Assembly (NCBI RefSeq): GCF_014851395.1
Contig: NW_024040817.1
Coordinates: forward strand, 19,122,519-19,186,518
Origin: Micropterus salmoides
Taxonomy: Eukaryota; Chordata; Actinopteri; Centrarchiformes; Centrarchidae
DNA: 64,000 nt
Direction of reading: 5' to 3'
Each line of letters starts with the position of its first letter. Position 1 is the first letter of the stretch. This document shows, piece by piece, positions 23,055 to 34,700 of the stretch. Below the pieces are notes generated by a model, which saw only the letters and a list, made by a program, of their open reading frames with translations, was not told the origin of the DNA and did not search any database. Position numbers and translations under genes: made by a program.

Positions 23055-23250
23055 AAAGTATCTCACAGAAGTGATTGATTATATCTTTTCATGTGACAAC
23101 ACTGAAGAAATTACACTTTCCTTCAATGTAAAGTAGCGAGTGTACAGCTTGTATAACTTGTAAATTTGCTGTCCCCTCAAAATAACACATCACACAGCCA
23201 TTAATGTATAAACCGCTGGCAACAAAAGTGAGTACACCCCTAAGTGAAAG
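23055..23250 (+). mobile_element. Tc1 left terminal inverted repeat, detached
   Basis: The plus strand reads AGTATCTCACA..., then GATTATATCTTTTCATGTGA, TGCTGTCCCCTCAAAATAAC, CAACAAAAGTGAGTACACCC and CTAAGTGAAA. This is the outer-to-inner order of the long TIR of a very common fish Tc1 family (recognised from memory), with about 30 bp missing near the outer end. It stops at 23250. The sequence expected to follow in that family resumes at about 27303, next to a matching transposase remnant in the same orientation. Confidence 0.65.
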
Positions 23251-23445
23251 GCCCAATGTCCACACTCATAGACTTTGAGGCGCGTTCCCGGGAAGTCCAT
23301 GAATGGTTAGGGCTGTCCCACTGTCAAGGGTTCTCTCTCAATACTTAAAAATCAGGCAAAAACATAAAATAAAAAGTGTACAACGTGTTCAGTGTCGTCA
23401 AGATAATGTGATAATGTGGCAAAGTGCTGTCTCGTTCCTGTTTAC

Positions 23446-26400
23446 AATTCAATTCAATTCAATTCAATTTTATTTATATAGCGCCAAATCACAACAACAG
23501 TTATCTCACAGCGCTTTTCATAAAAGAGCAGGTCTAGACCGTACTCTGTGATGATATTTACAGAAGCCCAACAGTTCCCACCAAGAGCAAGCACTAGGCG
23601 ACAGAGGCAAGGAAAAACTTCCTTTTAAGAGGCAGAAACCTCGAGCAGAACCATGGCTCAGGGTGGGCGGCCATCTGCCTCGACCGGTTGGGGGTGAAGG
23701 AGAGAGAGAGGGGAGAGAGAGAGAGAGAGAGAGAGCAGGAGAGGAATAGAGAGAAAAAGAGAGGGAAGGAGAGAGAGAGGGGAGGGAGGCAGCCTACACA
23801 ATATATACACACAGAGGTACAGACAGTGAAGGTGATGTTGCTATAGACTAAATGAAAAATGGTACACATATTTATAATAGTGTTAATGGTAACAATCGTA
23901 ATGTTATGATTATAATAACAATAATAACAATAAGACTAGCAACAATAGTCATTGCAGCAGAGGGTGTCGAGCAGGAACACGGGGGCAGCAGGTGACACGC
24001 AACCACAGATCCAGACTCCACAGCTCCAGAGCCAGAAAACCTGCAGGAAGTGATAGGAGGAGAGAGGAGAGAGACGAGAAAGCACAAGACTACCAGAAAG
24101 GGGAGAAGTTGTGTTAGTAACATGCAATAATGGGATGAGGTTGCATACAGAGGGAGAGAAAGTAGAGGAGAGAGGAGCTCAGTGCATCATGGGAAATCCC
24201 CCGGCAGTCTAGGCCTATAGCAGCATAACTAAGAGATGGTTCAGGACTCACCTGAGCCAGCCCTAACTATAAGCTTATCAAAGAGGAAAGTCTTAAGCCT
24301 ACTCTTAAATGTGGAGATGGTGTCTGCCTCCTGAACCCAAACTGGAACCTGGTTCCACAGGAGAGGAGCTTGATAGCTGAACGCTCTGGCTCCTAGTCTA
24401 CTTTTGGAGACTCTAGGAACCACAAGTAACCCTGCATTCTGGGAGCGCAGTGCTCTGGTGGGGTAGTAAGGTACTATGAGCTCTTTAAGATAAGATGGTG
24501 CCTGACCATTAAGAGCTTTGTAGGTAAGAAGAATGATTTTAAATTCTATTCTGGAATTTACTGGAAGCCAATGCAGAGAAGCTAAAACAGGAGAAATGTG
24601 ATCTCTTTTCCTGGTTCCTGTCAGAACACGTGCTGCAGCATTCTGGATCAGATGAAGAGTCTTAATGGACTTTTTCGAGCAGCCTGATAATAAGGAATTG
24701 CAGTAATCCAGCCTAGAAGTAACAAATGCATAGACTAGTTTTTCTGCATCATTTTTAGACAGGATGTTCCTGATTTTCACAATATTACGTAGGTGAAAAA
24801 AGGCGGTCCTTGAAATTTGCTTAATGTGAGACTTAAACGACATGTCCTGATCAAAGATAACTCCAAGATTCCTCACAGTGGTGCTGGAGGCCAGGGCGAT
24901 GCCATCCAGGGAAACTATATCTTTAGATAATGCGTCATGGAGGTGCTTAGGCCCCAGAACAATAACCAGTTTTATCTGAGTTTAACATGAGAAAATTACA
25001 GGTCATCCAGGTTTTAACATCCTGAAGGCACATTTGAAGTTTAGCTAACTGATGAGTTTCATCTGGCTTGATCGACAGATATAACTGAGTATCATCTGCA
25101 TAACAATGAAAGCTTATGGAATGTTTCCTGATAATATTGCCTAAAGGAAGCATATATAAAGTGAAGAGGATTGGTCCGAGGACAGATCCTTGAGGAACTC
25201 CATGACTAACTTTGGCATGCATGGAGGACTCATCGTTAACATGTACAAACTGAAATCGATCTGATAAATAGGACTTAAACCAGCTTAGAGCGGTTCCTTT
25301 AATGCCAATGAAATATTCCAGTCTCTGCAATAGGATCTGATGGTCAATGGTATCAAATGCAGCACTAAGATCTAATAAAACCAGTACAGAGACAAGTCCT
25401 TTGTCTGATGCAATAAGGAGGTCGTTAGTAATTTTCACCAGTGCTGTCTCTGTGCTATGATGAGCTCTAAATCCTGACTGAAAATCCTCAAATAAACTAT
25501 TGCTCTGTAGAAAGTCACACAGCTGTTTAGCAACTGCTTTCTCCAGAACCTTAGAGAGAAATGGAAGGTTAGATATAGGTCTATAGTTTGATAAAACATC
25601 CGGATCAAGTTTGGGCTTTTTCAGAAGAGGTTTAATTACAGCTACTTTAAAGTACTGTGGTACATAGCCTGTTGATAGAGATAGATTGATCATATCTAGT
25701 ATAGAGGTACTGACTAAGGGTAAAACATCTTTAAGCAGCCTAGTCGGGATGGGGTCTAAGAGGCAGGTTGATGGTTTAGATGAAGAAATTATTGAAGTTA
25801 GTTGGTAAAGATTGAGGGAAGCAAAACAGTCTAAACATGTATCTGGTTCTACAGCTGTTTCTAAGGTTCCTGAGTTAAGAGATAAGTCGGTGCCAGTTGA
25901 GGGCAGGTCTTGGTGAATTTTGTCTCTAATAGCTAGAATTTTATCATTAAAGAAGAACTACTGAGAGCTATGGGAATACTTGGCTCAATAGAGCTGTGAC
26001 TCTCTGTCAGCCTGGCTACAGTGCTGAAAAGAAACTTTGGGTTGTTCCTATTTTCCTCTATTAATGACGAGTAGTACACTGCTCTAGCATTACGGAGGGC
26101 CTTCCTATAAGTTTTAAGACTATCTTGCCAAATTAAACGAGAATTTTCCATTTTGGTGGAACACCAATTCCTCTCAAGTTTCCGCGATATTTGCTTTAAT
26201 TTGTGAGTTTCAGTATTATACCATGGAGCTAACCGTCTTTGTTTTAGTATTTTCTTTTTTAGAGGAGCTACAGAGTCGAGTGTCATTCGCAGCGAGCCTG
26301 CAGCACTATCAACAAGATGATCGATTTGGGAGGGATAGGAGCATAGGAGTCCTCCGTTACTTTGTGACTAGATAATGTATTTAGAGCTGATGGAATCGCA

Positions 26401-27195
26401 TGGTGAGTAGTTCAGCAATACAAACTCAAAAGTTATCAAACAGTGGTCAGACAAAGAGGGATTCTGTGGGAACACATGTTCAATTTCAATACCATACACC
26501 AAAACAAGGTCGAGGGTGTGGTTAAAACAGTGAGTCGGTTCATGAACACTCTGAGAGAAGCCAATGGAATCTAACAGAGAGATAAACGCAGTACTAAAGC
26601 TGTCATTCTCAACGTCCACATGAATATTAAAATCCCCTACAATAATAACTTTGTCCGTTTTAAGGACTAAAGTTGACAAAAACTCTGCAAATTCAGATAA
26701 GAATTCAGAATACACGCCAGGTGCTCGGTACACTATAACGAAGAGAATTGGTTGCAGTGATTTCCAACTTGGGTGCGAAAAACTAAGAACAAGACTTTCA
26801 AATGAGTTATAGTTTGGTTTAGGTTTAGAGCTGATTAGTAGGCTAGAGTCGAAGATAGCTGCAACTCCACCTCCTTGGCCTGTGCCTCGAGGAATGTGAG
26901 TATTAATATGACTGGGAGGGGTGGATTCATTTAGGCTAACATATTCTCCATCACCCAGCCAGGTTTCAGTAAGACAAAATAAATCAATATCATAATCTGA
27001 TATTAGTTCATTTACTAGTACACCTTTAGAAGAGAGAGATCTGATGTTTAAGAGTCCACATTTAACTCTCCTATTCATTTGCACTATTGCTCTTGTGGTT
27101 TTAATTTTTATGAGGTTTTTATGCACAGCTCCTCTTCTGTTTACCTTTTTAAATAATTTCGATGGTCGGGGGACAGACACCGACACATACAGCAT
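23446..27195 (-). mobile_element. L2-type LINE, nearly full-length coding part, decayed
   Basis: Minus-strand non-LTR retrotransposon. It contains an endonuclease domain, a central domain, a reverse transcriptase and a C-terminal domain. A 3' UTR of about 0.8 kb follows, including a (GA)-rich stretch, and it ends in short tandem repeats (GAATT)n at 23446-23470. The 3' end carries the TTTATTTATATAGCGCC motif common to fish L2 elements; a mini-copy of the same tail is at 31898-31970. There is no ORF1, and the start of the endonuclease ORF lies close to the right boundary, so the copy is probably 5'-truncated. The boundary near 27195 is approximate. Confidence 0.85.
24241..27195 (-). pseudogene. 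LINE endonuclease / reverse transcriptase polyprotein with lesions
   Basis: Order on the minus strand: APE-type endonuclease (GLLNIRSL, LTETWLGD, VGDFNIHVD, SDHCLITFE; 27195-26368); central region (26286-25933); reverse transcriptase (LSNYRPISNLPFLSKVLEK, DLSAAFDTIDH, GVPQGSVLGPILF and the catalytic box CYADD; 25693-24947); C-terminal region (MRNLGVIFDQDM..., RLDYCNSLLSG, LHWLPV; 24876-24241). The lesions visible are an in-frame TAG just after the endonuclease (about 26368), a frameshift near 25955, and a frameshift near 24955 where DKT should continue EVIVLGPK (about 2 bp lost). Catalytic motifs are preserved, so decay is moderate. Confidence 0.88.
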
Positions 27196-27302
27196 TTTGA
27201 GCCCTTACAGCCTCTTGCACACAATCACTTTCCAAGTGACGTCAGTAAAATCTGTGAGGGTTCAGGGCTTTGGAGGGGGGACATTGGGATTGGGCCAATA
27301 TT

Positions 27303-27934
27303 TCCAAATCAGGCCCAATTAGCCATTTTCCCTCCCCAGTGTCATGTGACTTGTTAGTGGTTACAAGGTCTCAGATGTGAATGGGAAGCAGGTGTGTTAA
27401 ATGGGGTGTTATCGCTCTCACACTCCCTCATACTGGTCACTGGAAGTTCAAAATGACACCTCATGGCAAAGAACTCTGAGGATCTGAAAGAAAGAATTGC
27501 TGCTCTACATAAAGATGACCTAGGCCATAAGAAGATTGCCAAGACCCTGAAACTGAGCTGCAGCACAGTGGCCAAGACCATACAACGGTTCAACAGGACA
27601 GGTTCCACTCAGAACAGGTCTCGCCATGGTCGACCAAAGAAGTTGCAGTATTCCAACCTGATAATGACCCCAAACACACCTCCAAGACAACCACTGCCTT
27701 GCTAAAGAAGCTGAGGGTAAAGGTAATTGACTGGCCAAGCATTTCTGCAGACCTAAACCCTGTTGAGCATCTGTGGAGAATCCTCAAACAGAAGGTGGAG
27801 GAGCGCAAGGTCTCCAACATCCACCAGCGCCGTGATGTCATCTTGGAGGAGTGGAAGAGGACTCCAGTGGCAACCTGTGAACCTCTCTGGTGAACTCCAT
27901 GCCCAAGAGAATTAAGGGAGTGCTGGAAAATAAT
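27303..27934 (+). pseudogene. Tc1/mariner transposase remnant with large internal deletion
   Basis: The N-terminal paired-like HTH is intact: MAKNSEDLKERIAALHKDDL, then KIAKTLKLSCSTVAKTIQRF and a GRPKKL AT-hook-like motif (27463-27650). The sequence then jumps, with a frame change, to the second catalytic Asp (FQPDNDPKHTSK) and the Glu box (DLNPVEHLW), ending near TPVATCEPLW. About 0.7 kb normally between these is lost, including the first catalytic Asp (WSDETK). The upstream segment GGCCCAATTAGCCATTTTCC matches the family's inner TIR/leader. Similarity stops at 27934 (GTGCTGGAAAATAAT), so the right TIR is missing. Non-functional. Confidence 0.85.
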
Positions 27935-29323
27935 TTTGAGATTTTATTTTTTGTTGGAATTACACGGGGGGGGTCTTGCTCCATGTTACCCTACCTTTGT
28001 GCAAAAGCATCTATGGCACCATGAAATTCACTGACAACACAAATACTATTCAAAAAATACCATTCAGTTCAAGTATGTTGACATCTCATGTGTGTTTAAA
28101 AGTGCTGAGTCAGTTTATAAATATACACCATCTCTACACTATCTTAGAAATACTGTCCCATCTCGTGATAAGCGGCATGACTCATTACAGCGGGACTAGT
28201 ACACAGCTTGATTTATTTAAAAATCTCTTTTCCACAAATAAAGTGGAAATAGGTTTGGCCCTAAGGAAGAGTTTTGTTTTATTTGGAGCAGACTAGAGTT
28301 CAGGGGGCGGGAGCATCAGCAGCGCTCCTCACCTCTCCTATGTTTATCATCTGTTTATCCTGTCCAACTTGTACAACTGTTACACAAGCAATCCACTGAA
28401 CTCCACGGGGATTCAAGAAACATCTCATGGTTTGGAATAATTTGGTTTCTTTGTTTATGCTTGTAAATAAAAATGTTTTAAAGGGCTTGCTGAGTTTTAT
28501 TTTAGGCCAATATTATAAAATCTGTGGTAATTTGATCTCCTCGCTTCCTTCCTCCTCTTATTTCTCCCTCTCCTCTCTCGGTTGCGCAAGTGGTTTGCAA
28601 TTTACTCTCAGTTTGTGTTCAGACAGAATGGGACAGTTGAGGATTTCACACCCTTGTCGATTCCCAGTCAGTGTCACAGGAGCAAGATTGTCTACAACAG
28701 GCTGGCAAAGACTTGAGATTCCCGAAGGCCTGCAGAACATCGAGTGTTATGTTCCATGTCAGGCAGCTGTGCATGGGGCCGTTACCATGGAGACCAGGAC
28801 AGAAATGGAATAAACATAAATGTCGAGAACCGGGACGAGAAGAGAGTTCGGTTTGTCCCACAAATGTCAAGAGGATGAGAGAGTCAACAACTTGTAGTCC
28901 AAACAATATAAATGGAAAGGGTTGCTAATATGAAATGCACTTAATGTAAAATGCACTTGTGTCACATATTTTTAAATGGAGTCTATTAACAGTCTCATGT
29001 TAACAAACTGTAGCACTTTATCGTCCAGTCCTGCTTCTCTCCAGTCATATTACATTCACTCAGCCGTCAGCAGATGCCTTTGTCGAAGGGGACCTAAATA
29101 CTTTTCCCCAGGTATATACACATTCAAAGCGCTCATCATGTGCGGTCATTTGGGGTTCAGTGTTTTTGCTCAAAGACATATGGGCTTAGCCAAATCTATA
29201 TGGTTAATTTTACGGTTTGTAATAGTCGGACTCAAAAAGCAGACACAGAATACACTATAGCTCGATGTAAAAGGTAAGTCTTTTATTTTCAACCAATAAA
29301 GCAAAGTCCAGGGCTGGTAACTT
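27935..29323. other. Intergenic, no gene recognised
   Basis: No conserved coding segment or complete repeat seen. GC-richer patches near 28300-28330 and 28620-28870 lack convincing exon structure. Confidence 0.45.
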
Positions 29324-30204
29324 GTACGGTTTCAAGGAAAAGCAGGTGAACCCTGTGGAATTCACTGGATTTCTGCATAAATTGGTCATAAAATGTGATC
29401 TGATCTCCATCTAAGTCACAACAATAGACAAACACAGTCCTTTTTATGAAATTGTTTCAGTTCAGCAATATTCTTGGGATGTCTGGTGTGAATTGCTTTC
29501 TTGAGGTCATGCCACAGCATCTCAGTCGGGTTGAGGTCAGGACTCAGTGGCTGGGCCACTCCAGAAGGTGTATTTTCTTCTGCAGAAGCCATTCTGTTGT
29601 TGATTCACTTCTGTGCTTTGGGTCGTTGTCCTTTTGTATCACCCATCTTCTGCCGAGCTTTCATTGGCAAACAGATGGCCTTAAATTCTCCTGCAAAATT
29701 TCTTGATAAACTTTGCAATTGATTTTTCTGTCGATGATAGCAACCCTTCCAGGCCCTTAGGCCATGAAGCACCCCTAAACAATGATTGCCCCTCCACCAT
29801 ACTTCACAGTTGGGATGAGGTTTTGATGTGCTGTGCCATTTTTCCATCACACATAGGATTGTTTGTTACTTCCAAACAACTCAACTTTGGTTTCATCTAT
29901 CCACAGAATATTTTTATCAGTAGTGGTGTGGAACATCCAGGTGCTCTTTTGCAAACTTCAGACATACAGCAATGTTTTTTTTGGACACTTTGTCAGTGGC
30001 ATCCTCCTATGAACTCCATTCTTTGTCAGTGTTTGACGTATCAGAGAGTCATCAACAGAGATGTTAGCATGTTCCAGAGATTTCTGTAAGTCTTCAACTG
30101 ACACTCTAGGACTCTTCTTAACCTCAGTGAGCATTCTGTGTTGTGCTCATGCGGTTATCTTTGCAGAAAGGCCATTCCTAGGGAGAGTAGCAACAGTGCT
30201 GAAC
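29324..30204 (-). pseudogene. Decayed Tc1-like element, transposase C-terminal two thirds
   Basis: Minus-strand reading gives, across several frames with internal stops, FAKEHLDVPHHY, ILWIDETKVELFGSNKQSYV (first catalytic Asp), VKYGGGAII, QKDNDPKH (second Asp), SPDLNPTEMLWHDLKKAIHT (Glu) and IAELKQFHKKD. A TIR-like segment (TTCTGCATAAATTGGTCATA...) lies at 29324-29440. At the other end similarity stops at about 30204, so the N-terminal DNA-binding domain and the distal TIR are lost. It is a different Tc1 family from those at 23-28 kb and 61.8-63.4 kb. Confidence 0.75.
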
Positions 30205-31520
30205 GAAGAATATTCTGGAATAATCCTGAATTCTTTTCATAGCACATTTTTATTTTCGATTTTATACAACTTTAAGTACTTTTATTTTCTCAGTCATGTT
30301 CATTCTGATGTATTTGATATTAACATGCCAATATCCCAAGGCAAATTGAATGTGAAAACGTACTTGGCAATAAGCCTGATTATGATTCTGAGATAAAAGC
30401 TACAACATGCTAATCAAAAGAAGACATATCAGTTTTTTAAGTGACACTATGTATGTGGACACTTGGACAAAACATTGCAAAACATGAGTTTATTCCTGAG
30501 TGCAAACCAAGTAAAATAATAATTGTGTTCATTACCTGATTTGCAGATGTTATCCTATTTATACTATTTTCTTTCTCAAAATTATGGGATATACTCATTA
30601 TCATCTAATTTGTGTTCTGTTCACCCATCAAGTGTATATCTCCTATACAGCAGAAACCATGTTGCTCATGAACAAAGCACTTGATCTCGTGATGACTGGA
30701 AAGTGGAAGCAAACATACAGTTTTCTCACTTTTTGCTAATGAGCGAACAGTATTACTTAGCTATACACAAAACCTTGAAGTTGTTGTTGCTGTTGTTGAT
30801 TGAGATTCATTTTGGCGTCCTAGGACATGACAACAAAACTGTGTGGATTGATAGATAGCACTGGTGAGAGAAAGAATTTGTGTATTTGTGGGCGATGACA
30901 CTTAAAAAAAACATGTATGACCAAGAAAAACAGCTGTTAGTCCAAACCCATGCATCAGCCACTACATGTAGTAATCCTGACCTCTGACCCTTGTAGAGCT
31001 GAAACCTCTTTGTCTCTAAAACCGCAACACTAATCTTGTAAGACCATCAACACTAATCCCCTAAGACCATCACTATCTGATGACAGCACGGTTGTCCGTC
31101 AATACATTTTACGTTAATTTGCTGGCAGCGTTAGGTTAAAGAACGGTGAGGAGACTCAGTGCAGACATTCCCACAGATATTATCAAACACACATTATAGG
31201 ACAGCCATGCCGGTGAGGGTCTTATCTCAGGACTTTTTCTACCTGTGGCCCCTTCCCATTCCACATCCCCTCCCTTACCTCTAGTCTCTTCTCCCCCTCC
31301 TCCATCCTTCTCCTCCTTTGGCATGTCCCTTCATGGCTCCTCTAGGATTCCCAGAATATCTTAGATACACTATCACACAGCGTGGGGAAAATAATAAACA
31401 AATGGGGAAAAAAGAAGAGAGAGTGCTCAGAGGGAGACAAAACATGGCAGCTCTGATTTTGGATGTTCCCACTTCTCGCTTCCTCTGCTTCCTGTATTTG
31501 CGTACATGCACACACTATAG
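30205..31520. other. Intergenic, no gene recognised
   Basis: AT-rich sequence without conserved ORFs, RNA genes or clear repeats. Confidence 0.45.
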
Positions 31521-31833
31521 CAGTGGTTCTCAACCTGGTTTGAGACCCCCTATGAGGTCTAAAAATAAATCTGAGGGGTCACTAGATGATTAAAGGGCTA
31601 AAACAGAAAAAATACATCCTTAATCTCTGGTTATGGTGCTAACAATGCACTTTTCCACAATATTCAAATCTTTTTAGAGGCAATCTGTCCTTCAAAATTC
31701 TGCTTACTTTTCTCAAATGTCTTCTCTTGAAAGCTTGGATAGTTCAACCCACAAAAAATCCTTAACAATTTTAAAGTAAAAATTACTCTTTTTTTTTTTT
31801 TTTTTTTTTTAACTGCTAACAACACACTATGGC
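31521..31833 (+). mobile_element. hAT-like repeat fragment (CAGTGGTTCTCAACC end)
   Basis: The segment starts CAGTGGTTCTCAACCTGG, the terminal motif typical of hAT (Charlie-like) elements, and continues GACCCCCTATGAGG... and GGGGTCACTAGATGATTAAA, as in fish copies I recognise. The 8 bases before it (CACTATAG, 31513-31520) nearly match CACTATGG at 31825-31832, a possible 8-bp target duplication. The expected inverted right terminus is not visible; a poly-T run (about 31790-31810) sits there instead. Confidence 0.45.
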
Positions 31834-31897
31834 CATGTATTTCCCAAACTTTTCATGAGTGTAGAAACACAGCCGTTTTCAGCTTTGTTAATTTATT

Positions 31898-31970
31898 TCA
31901 ATTCAATTCAATTTTATTTATATAGCACCAAATCAAAACAACAGTTATCTCAGAGCGTTTTTCATAATCA
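31898..31970 (-). mobile_element. Short 3' tail copy of the L2-type LINE
   Basis: CAATTCAATTCAATTTTATT, then TATATAGCACCAAATCAAAA and CAACAGTTATCTCAGAGCG, are about 90% identical to the 3' terminus at 23446-23520. Similarity stops after about 75 bp and is followed by CATAAT repeats. This is an extreme 5' truncation or a SINE sharing the LINE tail. Confidence 0.75.
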
Positions 31971-34110
31971 TAATCAGTGTATCATAATCATAATCATAAT
32001 ATATCTTTCAGTAAATTACATGTTTTTAGAATGGTTTATTTATCTAAAGAAATAGGAGAATTTTTTCTTTCAGTTCATCTGAAATCTCTAAATTTGGACA
32101 TACATGGTTTTCACTGTAACACTATGCAAACTTTTGCTGAATAGATATTCTCTCGTCCTGTAAAAGTAAATATTTAGATCGACAATCTAAATATTGTCAT
32201 CACCAAGTGAAACACAAATACACCTGAAGTACCTGTTAAATTACCATAGATAAGCCAGAGGATGAATGTGTTTGGGTCTAGTATTTAATTTTGACCTGAT
32301 CCCCCCTACAGCATCACAATAAGCTATACAAACACAGGAGCTCAGAGTAACTTAGAATAACCAAACTTCTTTTGGGAATCACAGCCTACACTGCCAGACC
32401 CTGCAGAGAATAAAAAGAGTTCAGTAGCAAAGTTCACACTCTCACCATGACATCATTAGGAAAAGTTTCAGATACTGATTCATTATCAAAATACTCCAGC
32501 AGGATTTTTCCATTGTTCCCCAAGTCTGGGCACAACTCTTTCCCTTCTTGTTCAGTCAAACAAATGTTCATGCAGGAAAATGTCTTTACTTTGTGCTTTA
32601 CTGTCCTCATCTTAACTGATTCGCAAACATTTCCATGCTAAATAATCACTTTTTTTTATCTTTGGAGGTGTAGAAGAAAAGAAGTAGATGACACAGAGGA
32701 TGTTTAAGCTTTGAGAAAGTTGAGAAATTACTTGTGCAAAACTGGCTGCAACTCAACAGCCTGCAATATTTTAAGTGATTTAAGAAGATGAGGCGAGAAG
32801 ATAAGGGGAAGAAACCACACCAAATACAAAAGGTTGACCCCAGATGATGGCATGACTTAAAAAAAGGTCCTCCTGGAGGCCTCTCTGGGCGGGGATGGAC
32901 TGGAGCCACATTAAGCCTCATAATTGTCTGAATGACATTTGGGAAAAGGAAACCTGCATTGTCAGAGTCCTGGTCAGATAACGTGGAACATGATTGCAGT
33001 TTTGCTGACAATAGCAAAACTTGGGAAGGAATTTGGAGACTTTAACAGCGTCAGCAGCTTTGCTCATGTCCCTTTCCTGCAAGCAGTCAGCCTTTTTTTT
33101 AATATTATGACCAGAGAGTTTGATTATGCAGGGGTTTTGTGAACATCTAAGCATATAAAAATACAATAATGAATAATTAAGTTTGAATGAGAATCTAATC
33201 AATTGTAAATCAGATTGCCTGTTTGATTTAAAGTTAAATAAAACTGAAATCACAAGCTCGGGGTCAAAGTCATGATATCCCTCAACACAAACCAAAGCAA
33301 AAACAAAGCCTGCATAAAGGTCTAAATATTTGTATTTTTCACTTTTAATTTATTCAGTTAAATATCCAATTATATTTTCTGTAAATGTTATTTTCCCCAA
33401 AAAGGGTCAAATCCTACTTGACACAGGAAGACACATAGTCCTGTGAACACTTTATTTGTTTTCCTCTCCTGTTGTTCTAGTAAAATTCAAGTAAATTGAG
33501 TTTAAGAAATACAGGAAGGGGCCTGTAATCAGCTCCCAAAGGTTCCCAGATTCATTGTAAAAATACATAGGATATGATTTATATAATGGACAGAACGACT
33601 GCTCTCTGGGTGTTAGCTAGCATTTGGAAAAGGCTCAGTATCAGTTTTTGAATCTGTATCACTGGCATGGAACCTCCAAACATTCCTCAGCTGTTACATC
33701 TCCTCACCTGCGTCGCCTTCCTGCCTGCCAGGTTTCTGTTCTGATCCTGATAGATGTAATGAGCAGGAATCAAGTGCAATTACCACGTAGCAATCAGCAG
33801 ACACAAGTAAGACACTTGACTTGACTCAATTATGTCAGGTTGTACCCTGGCTGTAGAGTGTCAAAACATCAATTTGGCACAATTTTTTCCTTCAATCACT
33901 TCTTTGGACTGTAACAGCTGGATTTGGCCCCATGTTTGGCCCGTCACACATCCTCTGCATTAGGCTTGTCACCGTCTAGACACAGTAAATGTTCCCAGGC
34001 TGTCGGTTTTCATTATGAGAATATTAAGTTTAAATACAGTGACATTTATTACTCCAGCTGTCACCAGTATTTTGGGGATGTTCTAATAACAAACACATTG
34101 TTATGAGATT
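31971..34110. other. Intergenic, no gene recognised
   Basis: AT-rich DNA. No conserved coding segment, RNA gene or obvious repeat beyond short A/T tracts. Confidence 0.45.
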
Positions 34111-34700
34111 GGACAGAATGGACCCAAACGCAACGCTCAGTGGGAAGGAGGTTTATTGAAAGTTTACAGAGGGGCTAGGGAAGAGGAGGTGGAGGTGAGG
34201 TGGACGCCGGGGGACGTGAGAAGCGGGGGGAGCCGGTAGGGCGCCGTGGAGGAAGCCCGAGAGGAGAGGACCGGAGGATGAGCCCAGCCGACAGGACGGA
34301 GGACGAGGGTGAGTGAACCCGGGAGGGAAAGCAGAGAGAGACAGAGTTAACACAGGGAATAACCGGGGGCTGGAAAACAGAGATAACGTCTGAGGTTTAA
34401 CCAGAGCTTGAGAGGTTGGCACCGGGTTGGGATCAACGACGATCAAGCGAAGATGGTGTGGAGAACCGGGGTTGATATACAGGCAGGGATGAGGTTGATT
34501 ACTGGCAGGTGTGGCAGGATGACGAGGTGTAGGTGCGGGTCGTTGGCTGGGCTCAGGAGCGGAGGGAGAGAGAGGAGGAGAACACGCAGGGGAGGAGACA
34601 CAGGGAGGCAGGCAGAATACAGGAGAACAAAACAGTGGGAGAACAAAAACAAGAGAAAACCAGGACACTCACCGTCAGCCGGGCTGGCCCCACAACACAC
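34111..34700 (-). mobile_element. Probable retroelement / solo-LTR-like fragment
   Basis: Compositionally distinct (C/T-rich on the minus strand, GC-richer than its flanks). Read on the minus strand it runs from a GGGGCCAGCCCGGCTGACGG-like start through a CTGTATATCAACCCCGG TATA-like motif to AACTTTCAATAAACCTCC (poly(A) signal) and GCGTTTGGGTCCATTCTGTC. This order of promoter-like motif, AATAAA and a short terminal segment resembles dispersed LTR-type repeats of fish. No coding domain and no clear target duplication were seen. The open frames across it are by-products of the biased composition. Confidence 0.4.

Noticed and set aside
29090..29125. GAAGGGGACCTAAATACTTTTCC, resembling a Tc1 terminus
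   Set aside because: No partner repeat or TA-flanked boundary found; too short to assign beyond a possible relic.
34153..34668. 171-codon Pro/Ser-rich open frame on the minus strand
   Set aside because: Produced by the C/T-biased composition of the repeat-like block; overlapping frames are open too, and no protein family is recognisable.
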